Numbered from the stretch's first letter, positions 10,268 to 22,539 are shown. The stretch: DNA of 64,000 nt from Mimachlamys varia (GCA_947623455.1 OX392529.1:62743686-62807685); one strand, 5' to 3'. Notes: generated by a model from the letters alone, not told the origin. Program-made: numbers and translations.

Positions 10268-12332
10268 GGCTGAGATCTTCTAACCATTAGTCCGTAGGGC
10301 TTGCAATATGTCAATCTCACTTGCGACGCTACTGAGTGCTACAGAATGACGTTTAAAGTTCATTTATATACCCAAACCGTGCTCCCACGCTTCTAAAAGT
10401 TGTTGAGAGGGATGCTGACCTCGTATAACCTAAGGTGGGCATGCGAAACTACTGAAATCAACCTAAGTAACCTTTATCGATAATAAACTTATGTAATAAG
10501 CCATTTGATAACATTCGTTTTGAACATGGTTAGCGGTTAGGGAAAAGTACTTTATATGAAGCCTAGATAGTTTGTATAGATTCAGATTTATTTGGTAAAA
10601 CATTGCATCAATACATAAAAGTTCAGAACATTTACAATACAATACATGCTTTTCCAGGATAACACTGAAAAGTTAGAGACTTATTTCCACGGTGGTCGTG
10701 TGGTACTCGTACATGGTTAAGATATATCACATATTCTTACAATAACTATCACATTGAATAAATATCTGTTGTGTTATCACAAGTAGGGGTTTGCACATTT
10801 TATGTCACTAGTGCATTTAAATTTGATTTTTGTACATTACCCTAGCCAGCCATCATGATCTACTTTAAAGGCCGGTATGCCTTTTCACATTCTGTTGAGG
10901 AGAAATCATGTTCCGCATGACCTAGGTACATAAATTAACATTAAATAATATGTCATTCCGTAAGATCCAGTTAGGTCGCTTAAGAGACTGACATGTTATA
11001 AGTCAAGCGTGTTAATTTAATGAAGTCATCAGCCTTAATGCTTTAAACTATTTTTGTACCATTTTAATAGCGTATATAGCAGTCTATTATACCTAAATTA
11101 CATCGACATATTCTGATTTTAAATTAGGGTCTTAAATAAAGCTAACGAAGGGGTTAAATTGACTATAGCAAGGCGGCTTGTTGAACCTTAAAAAAAGGTC
11201 GAGATGTGATCACTTTCAAATAGTATCGATGGATTAGGGCCGACGAGTATTATGCTTGTAGTAGACTATTCACATAGTACAACGAATAATGATAAATATT
11301 TCACAAAGAATTTTATGAAAAATTGTGTTATCAAAACATTTAACTACGTTTGATCACTTTCATTCTTTTAAATTTCTACCTACAAACTTTTCGTAACTTT
11401 ATTTCGCTTTGTGACAGTAATATATAAAAAAAGCTTTATATATTTATTTACATCCGATCCATATACCTAATCTTTGACACTATTATACGCATAGTTGTTG
11501 GATTAACTCATGCAATATTTATGTCCATTTAATTACCTTTTGAATTAATTGAATTATATAACTGATCCTTCCAACTATGGCATTTTAGTACCGGACAAAG
11601 GAAATCAAAACTGTCCGAGTACTGAGCAGTCATAATGAGTTATAAACGTCAGCTGTCTATCTATTGTATAATATGTATATTTAATACCATGTCTCATTTT
11701 TGTAATCAGTTAGGGCTAGAGCTCAGACTGTACGGGTCGATTTTCGAATACTCCGGAAATCGCCTGCCAACTCTTAGAAACAGTAATTTAATCTTATATT
11801 TGGACCATATTCAACTTCTTTGATTTTATACTTTTTGATTGTAACTAAAGGGATAGCTTATTTAAAGTATACAGTATGGATAAATATGAAAGGTTTCTTT
11901 ATTAAATAATGGACAATGAATTAACTGTGTTAACAGAATAAGAGATGAGTTTATCGATTGAGTCACAAAATAGTTCGTGTCTTTTTATCCAACGCATATT
12001 AGAATGAATATTTAAACATGCTTTTAGAAAATATTTGTCGGTGAAAACAAGAAATAAACAAGATGAAACGGTGATAACCAATAACTGAACAAGTCTTTTT
12101 GGATTAAAATGACATTTCTTGATAATATCAGACCAAGTTTTCAATAAATCTGAATAAATGCTATCTTCACAGCTCGTTAAGGATGTGACTTTTTGCATAT
12201 TTATCCTGAATGATTACGATCTCGACAAATGCCAACGCTAATCATTTGCTATTTTGAATTCCTGCTTCCTGAAATAAAATTAAATCTGTTCAAGTGAACC
12301 GAAAACAACTCAAGAAAATCGTAGCAATTACT
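10268..12332. other. Intergenic, with one weak open frame
   Basis: AT-rich DNA. A minus-strand frame of 98 codons (11902-12198) is the only one of note. It has a mixed, protein-like composition with several Cys, Trp and Arg residues, but I recognise no family. A minus-strand AATAAA (complement near 11898-11903) lies about 430 bp past the stop of the candidate exon at 12333-12460, so part of this block could be that exon's 3' UTR. Confidence 0.3.
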
Positions 12333-12460
12333 CTATTCATCACATCCAGTCGCCTTAACGACGGTAAGCTCCCAAACATGCCCATCTGTGGTTATAATAA
12401 ACTCATCATTGCCAATGGCGGCCATTGCTGTATAGACAATATAGTTGTTTGAGTACAAAC
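12333..12460 (-). CDS. Candidate terminal coding exon, unidentified
   Basis: On the minus strand, a strong acceptor (CCTGCCCACTCCCAG, complement of 12461-12475) is followed by a frame open for 41 codons to TAG (33-35 bases into the 12301 line). The exon begins with the last two bases of a split codon. The peptide includes YIVYTAMAAIGNDEF and TTDGHVWELTVVKATGCDE, and has a more protein-like composition than the random frames around it. The acceptor is the edge unit of the 46-bp array, so the intron would consist largely of that array. An internal ATG with a good context (GCAATGG) offers an alternative first-exon reading, but no donor follows. Family unknown. Confidence 0.3.
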
Positions 12461-15390
12461 CTGGGAGTGGGCAGGCGATCAAAGTGAAGAGAACGTATTT
12501 ATAAACCTGGGAGTGGGCAGGCGATCAAAGTGAAGAGAACGTATTTATAAACCTGGGAGTGGGCAGGCGATCAAAGTAAAGGGAATATATTTATAAACCT
12601 GGGAGTGGGCAGGCGATCAAAGTAAAGGGAACATGTTTATAAACCTGGGAGTGGGCAGGCGATCAAAGTAAAGGGATCATATTTATAAACCTGGGAGTGG
12701 GCAGGCGATCAAAGTAAAGGGATCATATTTATAAACCTGGGAGTGGGCAGGCAATCAAAGTAAAGGGACGTATTTATAAACCTGGGAGTGGGCAGGCGAT
12801 CAAAGTAAAGGGAGCATATTTATAAACCTGGGAGTGGGCAGGCGATCAAAGTAAAGGGACGTATTTATAAACCTTGGAGAGGGCAGGCGATCAAAGTAAA
12901 GTGATCATATTTATAAACCTGGGAGTGGGCAGGCGATCAAAGTAAAGGGACGTATTTATAAACCTGGGAGTGGGCAGGCGATCAAAGTAAAGTGATCATA
13001 TTTATAAACCTGGGAGTGGGCAGGCGATCAAAGTAAAGGGACGTATTTATAAACCTGGGAGTGGGCAGGCGATCAAAGTAAAGGGACGTATTTATAAACC
13101 TTGGAGAGGGCAGGCGATCAAAGTAAAGTGATCATATTTATAAACCTGGGAGTGGGCAGGCGATCAAAGTAAAGGGACGTATTTATAAACCTGGGAGTGG
13201 GCAGGCGATCAAAGTAAAGGGACGTATTTATAAACCTTGGAGAGGGCAGGCGATCAAAGTAAAGTGATCATATTTATAAACCTGGGAGTGGGCAGGCGAT
13301 CAAAGTAAAGTGATCATATTTATAAACCTTGGAGAGGGCAGGCGATCAAAGTAAAGTGATCATATTTATAAACCTGGGAGTGGGCAGGCGATCAAAGTAA
13401 AGTGATCATATTTATAAACCTGGGAGTGGGCAGGCGATCAAAGTAAAGGGACGTATTTATAAACCTTGGAGAGGGCAGGCGATCAAAGTAAAGTGATCAT
13501 ATTTATAAACCTGGGAGTGGGCAGGCGATCAAAGTAAAGGGACGTATTTATAAACCTGGGAGTGGGCAGGCGATCAAAGTAAAGGGACGTATTTATAAAC
13601 CTTGGAGAGGGCAGGCGATCAAAGTAAAGTGATCATATTTATAAACCTGGGAGTGGGCAGGCGATCAAAGTAAAGGGACGTATTTATAAACCTGGGATTG
13701 GGCAGGCAATCAAAGTAAAGTGATCATATTTATAAACCTGGGAGTGGGCAGGCGATCAAAGTAAAGGGAGCATATTTATAATCCTGGGAGTGGGCAGGCA
13801 ATCAAAGTAAAGGGAACATATTTATAAACCTGGGAGTGGGCAGGCAATCAAAGTAAAGGGAACATATTTATAAACCTGGGAGTGGGCAGGCAATCAAAGT
13901 AAAGGGACGTATTTATAAACCTGGGAGTGGGCAGGCGATCAAAGTAAAGGGAGCATATTTATAAACCTGGGAGTGGGCAGGCGATCAAAGTAAAGGGAAC
14001 GTATTTATAAACTTGGGAGTGGGCAGGCAATCAAAGTAAAGGGAACATGTTTATAAACCTGGGAGTGGGCTGGCGATCAAAGTAAAGGGAACATGTTTAT
14101 AATCCTGGGAGTGGGCAGGCGATCAAAGTAAAGGGAACGTATTTATAAACCTGGGAGTGGGCAGGCGATCAAAGTAAAGGGAACATATTTATAAACCTTG
14201 GAGTGGGCAGGCGATCAAAGTAAAGGGAACATATTTATAAACCTTGGAGAGGGCAGGCGATCAAAGTTAAGGGAACATATTTATAAACCTTGGAGTGGGC
14301 AGGCGATCAAAGTAAAGGGAACATATTTATAAACCTTGGAGAGGGCAGGCGATCAAAGTTAAGGGAACATATTTATAAACCTTGGAGTGGGCAGGCGATC
14401 AAAGTAAAGGGAACGTATTTATAAACCTGGGAGTGGGCAGGCGATCAAAGTAAAGGGACGTATTTATAAACCTTGGAGTGGGCAGGCGATCAAAGTAAAG
14501 GGAACGTATTTATAAACCTGGGAGTGGGCAGGCGATCAAAGTAAAGGGACGTATTTATAAACCTTGGAGAGGGAAGGCGATCAAAGTAAAGGGAACATAT
14601 TTATAAACCTGGGAGTGGGAAGGCGATCAAAGTAAAGGGAACATATTTATAAACCTGGGAGTGGGCAGACAATCAAAGTAAAGGAAACATATTTATAAAC
14701 CTGGGAGTGGGCAGGCGATCAAGGTAAAGGGAACATATTTATAAACCTGGGAGTGGGCAGACAATCAAAGTAAAGGGAACATATTTATAAACCTGGGAGT
14801 GGGCAGGCGATCAAATTAAAGAGAACATATTTATAAACCTTGGAGAGGGCAGGCGATCAAAGTAAAGGGAATATATTTATAAACCTTGGAGAGGGCAGGC
14901 GATCAAAGTAAAGGGAATATATTTATAAACCTTGGAGAGGGCAGGCGATCAAAGTAAAGGGAATATATTTATAAACCTTGGAGAGGGCAGGCGATCAAAG
15001 TAAAGGGAATATATTTATAAACCTTGGAGAGGGCAGGCGATCAAAGTAAAGAGAACATATTTATAAACCTGGGAGTGGGCAGGCGATCAAAGTAAAGGGA
15101 ACGTATTTATAAACCTTGGAGAGGGCAGGCGATCAAAGTAAAGAGAACATATTTATAAACCTGGGAGTGGGCAGGCGATCAAAGTAAAGGGAACGTATTT
15201 ATAAACCTGGGAGTGGGCAGGCGATCAAAGTAAAGAGAACATATTTATAAACCTTGGAGAGGGCAGGCGATCAAAGTAAAGGGAACGTATTTATAAACCT
15301 GGGAGAGGGCAGGCGATCAAAGTAAAGGGAACGTATTTATAAACCTGGGATTGGGCAGGCAATCAAAGTAAAAGAAACATATTTAAAATC
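12461..15390. repeat. 46-bp minisatellite, about 64 units
   Basis: The unit of 45-46 bp contains ACCTGGGAGTGGGCAGGCGA, then TCAAAGTAAAGGGA and a TATTTATAA linker. Variants (CCTTGGAGAGGG against CCTGGGAGTGGG; GGGACGT, GTGATCAT or GGGAACAT linkers) alternate in blocks, for example repeated pairs at 13.0-13.6 kb, which suggests segmental amplification. On the minus strand every unit contains a near-ideal splice acceptor, CCCACTCCCAG followed by G. Confidence 0.95.
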
Positions 15391-16844
15391 AAATTTAATA
15401 TCATTACATTCTCTGGAGTAACGAATCCCCCCCCCCCCAAAAAAAAATTGCTCATAAAACAGAGAATTGCCTAGGTCGCTCTTCAAAGACGAATGATAAC
15501 TAGTGGATTGACAAAATAAAAAGAGATTTTGTAAAGTTTCAATTACTACTTGTATTAAAACAAACTGCGCATTTGTAAGTACTCAACCTTTATTTTCCGA
15601 CATAATTCTGATTTAAGGATTCAGTAATTTTTTTTTTCAAAATGCTGAAGTAATGTTTGACGACCAGTTCGGACGTAAAATTGTATGGGTTTTCACTAGG
15701 TTCTCTGGTTTCCTCCCTCATTGACAACCTTTGTGAGTTAACAACAGAGTGGATAAATATATATTGCTATCACCTTTTTCATTATTGTATTGCAACAACA
15801 AACTTTATTGGTTTTTAGCCCATAAACACCTGTCATTCAGCCACAAAAATTGTCAATGGGAAATGGGAACCGATTGTAAATATCACATATTTGTATTTGT
15901 TTATAGTCGGTTGTCGTGAAAGAGTATTTTTGTAATGGTATAACGAATTCCTTGATCGGAGCTTGGCGTGAGTAGTGACAATATAGATTATGTCTCATGC
16001 ATAAATGCGCTGAGAAAATCACCTGTTACAGACTTCTAGTCCAAAGCAATAAAGCTTGAAGGTAAAAGAATTGGGTTTTCGTCCTAATGTATAAAATAAA
16101 CAGCTTAATTATCGACGTTAAAATAATTTAAAGCAATATCATGCTGATCCATTCCAAGTTAACGAGAATGGCGCATTGAACTAACAATTTAAGATAGTTT
16201 TAATGTAAACATTCCTGATACTATAATTATTCTCTTTTCAAAATGAATTCATAACACCAAATGATGTGGTATGACAGGACTTCAAACATCGGTGTGGATC
16301 TTATGTTTTTAACAGACTGCAAAAATGGATTGAATTTGTTGTACCTATATATTAGTAGGAAAAGAGAAACATATTGCTGTTTCTCTCATATCTCACCATG
16401 TTTGGTAGAGTTTGGGCATGGAAGAAAGCTATGTAAGAAATATCTATCTTACAAAGGATACCGGTATCACGTGACGTGACATCACAATGGTTCAATAATG
16501 ACGTGACGTCACGAATACGGTAAACTCTGATGTCGAAAAGAGAAAACGACGACGTGGTGAAATTAAAACCTTTCACAAAACGTTAACATAAAAAAGATGA
16601 GATTACATTTTTTCTGTGCAAAATTTGCTTGCGAATATGGAAATGCTTCATCTCGCTGTCTGATTTGTTTTAATAAAAAAAGCTAAAGGAAAAAGTTGAA
16701 ATTTCAAAATGGTATCAAGTCAAAACGTATTTTCATGTTTTTTGAGCTTATTCACGTAGTTGATATTAGAAAAACTTCTTCCGTTAAGATAGGGACATTC
16801 CATCCTCGAGGTCTTAAAATTTGGCAAAACTCTCGGATTTTATC
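15391..16844. other. No gene recognised
   Basis: A C12-A9 homopolymer pair lies at about 15428-15447. Open frames at 15837-16022 (minus) and 16696-16941 (plus) are short, without domains or splice context; the latter runs into a Penelope-like tail. The region has one promoter-like cluster, listed separately. Confidence 0.4.
16456..16530. promoter_or_regulatory. CRE / E-box palindrome cluster
   Basis: Within 75 bp there are CACGTGACGTGACATCAC and, 20 bp later, GACGTGACGTCACG, which contains the full cAMP-response palindrome TGACGTCA and an E-box CACGTG. TACCGGTA and ATACGGTA flank them. Such sites bind CREB/ATF and bHLH factors in animals. No adjacent transcript can be shown, so a regulatory role is inferred. 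Confidence 0.3.
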
Positions 16845-17310
16845 AAACTTGAAAACCTCTCTGAATATCGAGATTTTCGTGATAGATGTCAACCCTGACG
16901 AACAAACTTACGACAACACGGATTCGAGAAATGCAGGTTGATGAAGACTTTGGGCCATGTAAGGTCGCCATCTTGGTCTCATTGTCAGATATTCTGTATC
17001 TTTGTGTAATAATTTATAAAGATGGACGTTTTGAGTATGCTCATTAGCGTGTTTTCTTGTTTTGGTTGACAATGATGATTCGGTTCTCATTTTGAGGACT
17101 TGATGTTAACTTGGATGTAACCGAAATTTACATGGCGGGTGTCGTCGATGGAGCAGAGGACGCTTGCTCTTCTGGAGCGCCTGGCCTTGTTCTCTTGTAC
17201 TTTTACGAGAGTCTCCATATAAATCTATCCTTTGTTCATGTTGCCTCTGGTTTGGTCGATTTTGAGTTCGGATTGTGGTATTGTTGACGCTGTGCTATTT
17301 TTTTTCACAT
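16845..17310 (+). pseudogene. Penelope-like 3' tail fragment
   Basis: Begins near TTGAAAACCTCTCTGAATAT with the RDRC-like block (TTCGTGATAGATGTCAACC) and continues through ATGCAGGTTGATGAAGACTT, TGGTCGCCATCTTGGTCTCA, GATGGAGCAGAGGACGCTTG and TCGATTTTGAGTTCGGATTG to a final GACGCTGTGCTATTTTTTTT. It lies about 150 bp upstream of the longest copy, in the same orientation. Confidence 0.65.
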
Positions 17311-17453
17311 CCATCGTCATGAAAGAGTCTTATAATAATAGTTATTTGTTTGATTTATCTTCCTATAATTTCGGATGAAGTATCAAATGTGAATTGAAGA
17401 ATTTTGTTAATTAGAAAAAAAACCAAACAAATGCATAACACCAGTCTATCTTA

Positions 17454-19110
17454 TTGATTGAATTTCAAATTAACGTCCTAAAATTGCAAACGTCTACATC
17501 ATACCATAGCATTAAACATCAAATTTTAGGTTGGAAAGAACCCGAAAGAAAAGTGACATATAACCCCAAAAATGGCATTATGACCTTAAACACGAACAAT
17601 GTTTGCTTTGGATACAAACAACGCATTAAATTACATACCTGGGACAGTATTTTTTTTACCGGTTTTTCGAAAGATGAAATACTGTCGAACCATGCGTCTG
17701 TATTACAATCTTTCCAAGTACCGGTTAATGAGCAAGACGCTGACCTACTTTGTCTTTTTTGGATACCGAAACTACACAAGGATCCTGATAAGCAACGTTT
17801 TATCGCTGGCTCTGCTAATTGCTCGACCAAGCCGTTATCAAAACTTCTTACTACCATTCCTAGTACCATTAAATCAGGGCTTCAGTCTTATTGTGACACT
17901 GTATAATCCAGAAGTGGAATTAATGGGATGTGGATTTTGAAAAACTCGAAAGATTTTTTGATCAATCTTGAACGCCCCCTCCTAAAAATGTCAAAACAAT
18001 TGATTTTTTCACCCTGTACACTACCATACCTCATACAAAATTGAAGGAACGTCTTCGATCTCTTGTTATTAGAGCTTTCTTTTCCAAGAAAGGCGGACAA
18101 AGATACAAATATATGGTAGTGAGCTATCTTGTAGCATACTTTGTGAAAATCACGACAAAAGCTAAGAGGAAATATACTGAAGAAGATATAGTAAGGATGA
18201 TTGAATTCCTGGTCGACAATATTTTTGTTGAGTTCAGAGGAAAGATTATCCAGCAGACGGTTGGCATTCACATGGGAACAAACTGTGCCCCACTCTTAGC
18301 TGACTTGTTTTTTTTTCATACGATGCTGAATTTGTGAAAGAGCTGAACAGGACTAGTAACAAAAACCTTGCCAAATCTTTTAATTTCACTTTCAGCTATA
18401 TCGACGATGGATTGTCTAAAATCAACAAGAATTTTGCTGATCACGTCGATCGTATATAACCTTCTGAACTTGAAATAAAGGACACAACAGACTCTTCTAC
18501 ATAAGCTGCCTATCTCGATCTCTACTTAAACTATGACCAACATGGACAGCTTACTACTAAGCTATACGATAAACGTGATGATTTCAATTTTCCGATCGTG
18601 AACTTTCCATTTCTTGATACTAACATGTCGCAGTTGATCGATATTTCAGGACTTGTTCTAAATATCAGGCTTTTCGTGATCGATGTCGACTGCTGACAAA
18701 CAAACTAACAACACAAGGATTCGAGAGATGCAGGTTGATCAGAACTATGGGCAAGCTTTATGGTCGCCATCTTTGTCTCATGGAGAAATATTCTATATCT
18801 TTAAGTGATATGAAGATGGACATTTTTAAGTATGCTCATTAGTGTGTTTACTTGTTGTGATTGACAATGATATTCGGTTCTCATTTTGAGAACTTGATAT
18901 TTACATGGATGTGACAAAGATTTACATGGCGGGTGTCCTCGATGAAGCAGAAGACGCTTACTCTTCCGGAACACCTGTCTTATTCTCTTGTACTTTTACA
19001 AGAGTCTCCATGTAAATCATTCCTTTGTTCATATCTTGCCCCTGGTTTAATCGATTTTGAGTTTGGATTATGATTTTGTTAACGCTTCGGTATTCTCTTA
19101 TTCATTTCAA
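17454..19110 (+). pseudogene. Penelope-like reverse transcriptase, longest copy (frameshifted)
   Basis: The most complete copy in the window. The first frame (17454-17906, 150 codons) ends with LFWIPKLHKDPDKQRFIAGS and TKPLSKLLT, the template-grip region. Near 17996-18035 a second frame gives IDFFTLYTTIPH (catalytic motif A). The frame at 18041-18337 ends IHMGTNCAPLLADLFF (motif B). YIDDG (motif C) follows near 18394-18410 in yet another frame, then the usual tail from ATGCAGGTTGATCAGAACTA to the end near 19110. The PKLHK block and LYTxIP motif A are hallmarks of Penelope-like reverse transcriptases. Several frameshifts and stops make it non-functional although YIDD is intact. No GIY-YIG endonuclease is visible, so the copy is partial. 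Confidence 0.7.
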
Positions 19111-20256
19111 AAAGTGATAAGCTTAATCACATGTTCACGACTTTTTTCAATCTGTACTAAATCACAATTTCACTTAAAATTTACTCTGCTATAAATTTCA
19201 TATCTGGAAAGTTGTAACTGATTCATTGACTGTGTCTTAAAGTTACACACACATAAAAAAATCCCTTATTTTGATTAAGCTAACCATCCGTTAAACAACT
19301 GGGCCCAGATATTTTTTCGTTTCACAGTCGAGTGTTTCCTTGTTCTTCTAAATCTTATGTAACATCGCTTGTGTTATCGTCAACTTATCGCAAAACCAAA
19401 ATTAAAATACAACACTACTAGTTATAAAGTAAATGGTCAATTTAATCAATGAAAAAAGATTAATGAAGAAATGACTACTTATACGTATGAAGCAACATAT
19501 TCCACTAGGTGACAAAGAGGTGCGATATAAAAACACTCGTTTGTCATCTCGCTATTACATTGTCCATTGTCTTCTTTTCTACTTCACCTTCAAGTATTTA
19601 TGGTGTTAACCGTATGCAGGACAAACACGACCACAAGTCGAGAAGTCAAGTGTGGACTATCTAAGTCATTAGGTAGATTTAGATTAGCTTCGAGTCCTCA
19701 ATGATTTTGTGTATAAAAGAAATCAAAAACTCACTTAAAACTCGCATTGAGTATGGAATCAATTAACACAGGTAAGAAGTTATATTGATTACAGGTAGGG
19801 TTGATAGCCAATACAGGTAAGAGATGAAGAATGACTTCAGCTGAGGAGTGATGGTAAGGTAAGGCAGTACTTACATGTAATATAAACACAGGTGAGTATT
19901 GCAAAATACTTACAAATAAGGTGTGCGTAAGATGTGGAATGATCAGAGATAATGGACAAATAGTAAGCACACTTCAGGAGCGTGTCTTATGATAATAAAG
20001 GGACTATATTATAATGATAAAGGTCACGTGTAAAGGGTCACCATTAAGGTGTGTACTGGTATTACGACTGAGTTTCTTACTCCATGATTTTAGTTTAAAT
20101 AGATGAATAAAAAAGCCGCAGTAATGTTCACGTGCATGTAGTGAATTTTGCTACAACTGTCTTGGAATATAATTATTACCGAAACTTAGTGTTTGTACAT
20201 GGTCCTTAGTAAGTAGGAAGTAAAATAAAGACTCGTACAGTACTAACGAGTCAGTG
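19111..20256. other. No gene recognised
   Basis: AT-rich DNA. The interval 19765-19895 has several ACAGGTA words at irregular spacing, perhaps a decayed short repeat. The last part (below 20257) would be 3' flank of the candidate Cys-rich exon; no AATAAA on the minus strand is apparent within about 500 bp. Confidence 0.35.
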
Positions 20257-20372
20257 TCAGACACACATGAATCCCTCCTTAGTGCCACATTCCTGAGAGG
20301 TACCGTAGATGTGACGAGGGACGATCCGACAACACAAGTCATCACACTCAGCACTGGTGTCACAGTCCGCCC
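20257..20372 (-). CDS. Candidate terminal exon of a small Cys-rich secreted peptide
   Basis: On the minus strand, a pyrimidine-rich tract and TTGCAG acceptor (ending at 20373) lead into 37 codons and TGA at 20257-20259, with two bases of a split codon first. The peptide has six cysteines in 34 residues, spaced C-x5-C-x3-CC-x13-C-x7-C, the order used by inhibitor-cystine-knot and related disulphide-rich peptides. It contains CDTSAECDDLCCR and ends GFMCV. The same strand is open upstream of the acceptor but without an ATG, so a 5' exon is required. The only signal-peptide exon seen on this strand (37253-37381) ends in a different phase and cannot be spliced directly to it. Role unknown: immune, signalling or other secreted peptide are all possible. 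Confidence 0.35.
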
Positions 20373-20451
20373 CTGCAACAATCAGCACAGCCAAAAGATT
20401 ATTAACGGATTGTACAACATAGGCACAATATATAAATAGAAATATAAATTT

Positions 20452-20640
20452 TATTTATTTTACAAAAATGATGAAACAAGTTATCCAACTTATATAAATC
20501 ACTCTTGTTGGCCCGGATGTTAGCGCGCGAGGGGTCGTATTGTGGGAGGAAACTGGAGTACACGGAGAAAACCCACGTGGTCGGGCAGGTGACCCCAACA
20601 TAGGCACAACTTGGTCAAAATATCCGTTCAGTGAAGGAGT
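20452..20640 (-). mobile_element. SINE 3' part with conserved central domain
   Basis: On the minus strand it reads GGGTTTTCTCCGTGTACTCC then AGTTTCCTCCCAC, the central domain shared by many invertebrate SINEs. GGGCCAACAAGAGTGATT, AAGTTGGATAACTTGTTTCA and an A/T-rich tail (TGTAAAATAAATAAAA) follow. The same tail occurs in the SINE at 57035-57245. The tRNA-like head is missing or too diverged to see. Confidence 0.65.
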
Positions 20641-20689
20641 AATAAAATACAAAACATGTAAGCTACGATAGACAAACTTTTAGCGGTAT

Positions 20690-20852
20690 GTTTGGAATAA
20701 TTATTGTCTGTATAGGGTATTAATTCTTTTTCTACAAAGTTTAAGCTAGTTTACCGAGTTAAGAGCTTGAGCATTTTTAACACCTTGAATTTCAGAGCTA
20801 CCGGTAAATATCACTGGGTTCAGAGCTTAATGATTTCATCAACTGGGTGAAA

Positions 20853-20892
<40 letters not shown>

Positions 20893-21215
20893 AGAACTTG
20901 CCATATGCCTATTGGACAACGGCAGTCCATTTGTAATGGTTATTGAATTATTCATTTGTATTGTTGGGACTTGCTATATACCTATGGAAGGGCGATAGTC
21001 CATTTGTTCTGATGATTGAAATATTGATTGATTGATTGGGACTTGCCATATATCTATGGAAGGGAAGCTTTGACCAAAACATACGCCATTATTAAATATA
21101 TCAAATCTATGAAATATGTTAGTGGTTTTCATTGGTATCCGAGATCATTATTATCAGTATAGTGAATAATTCTTTTTCTACAAAGATCACGCTAGTTTAC
21201 CGATGTCTACCGGTA
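20690..21215. repeat. Direct repeats and (GATT)n tract
   Basis: A block around ATTCTTTTTCTACAAAG with CTAGTTTACCGA occurs at about 20729-20760 and again at about 21170-21203. Between them lie a (GATT)n microsatellite (about 20853-20892) and three diverged copies of GGGACTTGCCATATACCTAT with AGTCCATTTGT. This looks like an old local duplication. Confidence 0.55.
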
Positions 21216-22018
21216 AAGGCTTATCACAGAAACCACCGATGTTAAGTTAACATAGAGAGCAGACATAAACTAATTGTTCACGTGGCTACTAGAATAGATA
21301 TTCTTACATTAGTTTGACATCGCTCTTGATTACATTTGTCAAAGTTTAATAAAAATTAGAGTCAAAAACCTCATTATATACCGGTCACCAAGTGTACTAT
21401 CTGGTGGACAATATAGAAACACTTTGTTCTGCTTCTTAACGAAACAGTAAAGATCTACTTTTCTTGTTAGTATTGAAAAATAAATTAGGTACTGTCGTAT
21501 TAAATTGCATATTATCTATGATGAATGTCTTAGCTACCTTTAGACAACTTATTATCATGATGATATCAGTATTAAATATGAATATGGAGAAAGTGGAATT
21601 GTATCGCTAAGAGCAGAAATGTAATTTGACTTTGGCTGTTATAGAGGGGACAGTGTGGAGAAGTGATGACAATTCTAGTTATAGAACCCTTCATAGCAAG
21701 GAGTCACGTGATACGTACCTTTATACTTCATAGGGAGATCCGTCAATTTGAACATATTGATATCCCTGCAATAGCCAACTCTTCTTCCTGGAGATAATAA
21801 AATTTGAAATTATGACCGTTGATTACTATTGCTTGAGTTTTTCTATTCTTCTTCCTTGAAATAAGAAGTAAGTAATTTTGACCGTTAATAACAAACACTT
21901 GAGCATTCCCAATATGTCTCCTTCTTTATTCATGATACACACATGTATCTTTGTAACTGAGCAAAAGATAACGTGTTAAAAAAATAGATACTTGTAATAA
22001 AGCTGTGACGAAAATACC
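21216..22018. other. No gene recognised
   Basis: AT-rich DNA. A diverged direct duplication of about 65 bp (TCTTCTTCCT ... ATTTTGACCGTTRATTAC ... CTTGAG) lies at about 21778-21840 and 21843-21906. Confidence 0.4.
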
Positions 22019-22019
22019 A

Positions 22020-22530
22020 AAGAGTCATCAAAACCATAATCCGAACTCAAAATCGATTAAACTAGGGCAAAATATGAAGAACGGAAAGATCTACACGGTT
22101 ACACTGGTAAAGCGTCTTTTGCTTTATTGACGAAATCCGCCATAATGTCATGGCCTCAAAGTGAGAACTGAGGTATACTTCTACATACAACTACAACAAG
22201 CATGTACACTAACGAGCATATTAAAAAACGTCCATCTTCATAGCATACATGGATGTAGAATATCTTTCAATGAGACCAAGATGGCGACCATAAAACTTGC
22301 TCATAGTCATCATCACCCTGTATCCCTCGAATCCCTGTGTCGTATGCTTGTTCGTCATTAGCTAACATATAACACGAAAATCTCGATTTTCAGGGCAAGC
22401 ACTAGAATAATTAATCAACTGCGACATCTTTACACCATAGGATGGAGAAGTAGGGATGTTACTATTAAGAAATGGAAAATTTAAGATGGGAATGTCGAAA
22501 TCGTCACGTTTATCGTACAGCTTAATAATT
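22020..22530 (-). pseudogene. Penelope-like 3' fragment, inverted
   Basis: Minus strand: begins near 22530 with AAGCTGTACGATAAACGTGA (the KLYDKRD block seen in other copies), passes ATGTCGCAGTTGATTAATTA and the tail blocks, and ends at AATCGATTTTGAGTTCGGAT (complement 22038-22057). An in-frame reading is interrupted many times. Confidence 0.65.
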
Positions 22531-22539
22531 GATATTTCG

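Noticed and set aside
12290..12376. Plus-strand exon ending at the donor-like GACGGTAAGC
   Set aside because: The matching frame has no start codon and an upstream stop, and the minus strand gives a more protein-like reading over the adjacent stretch.
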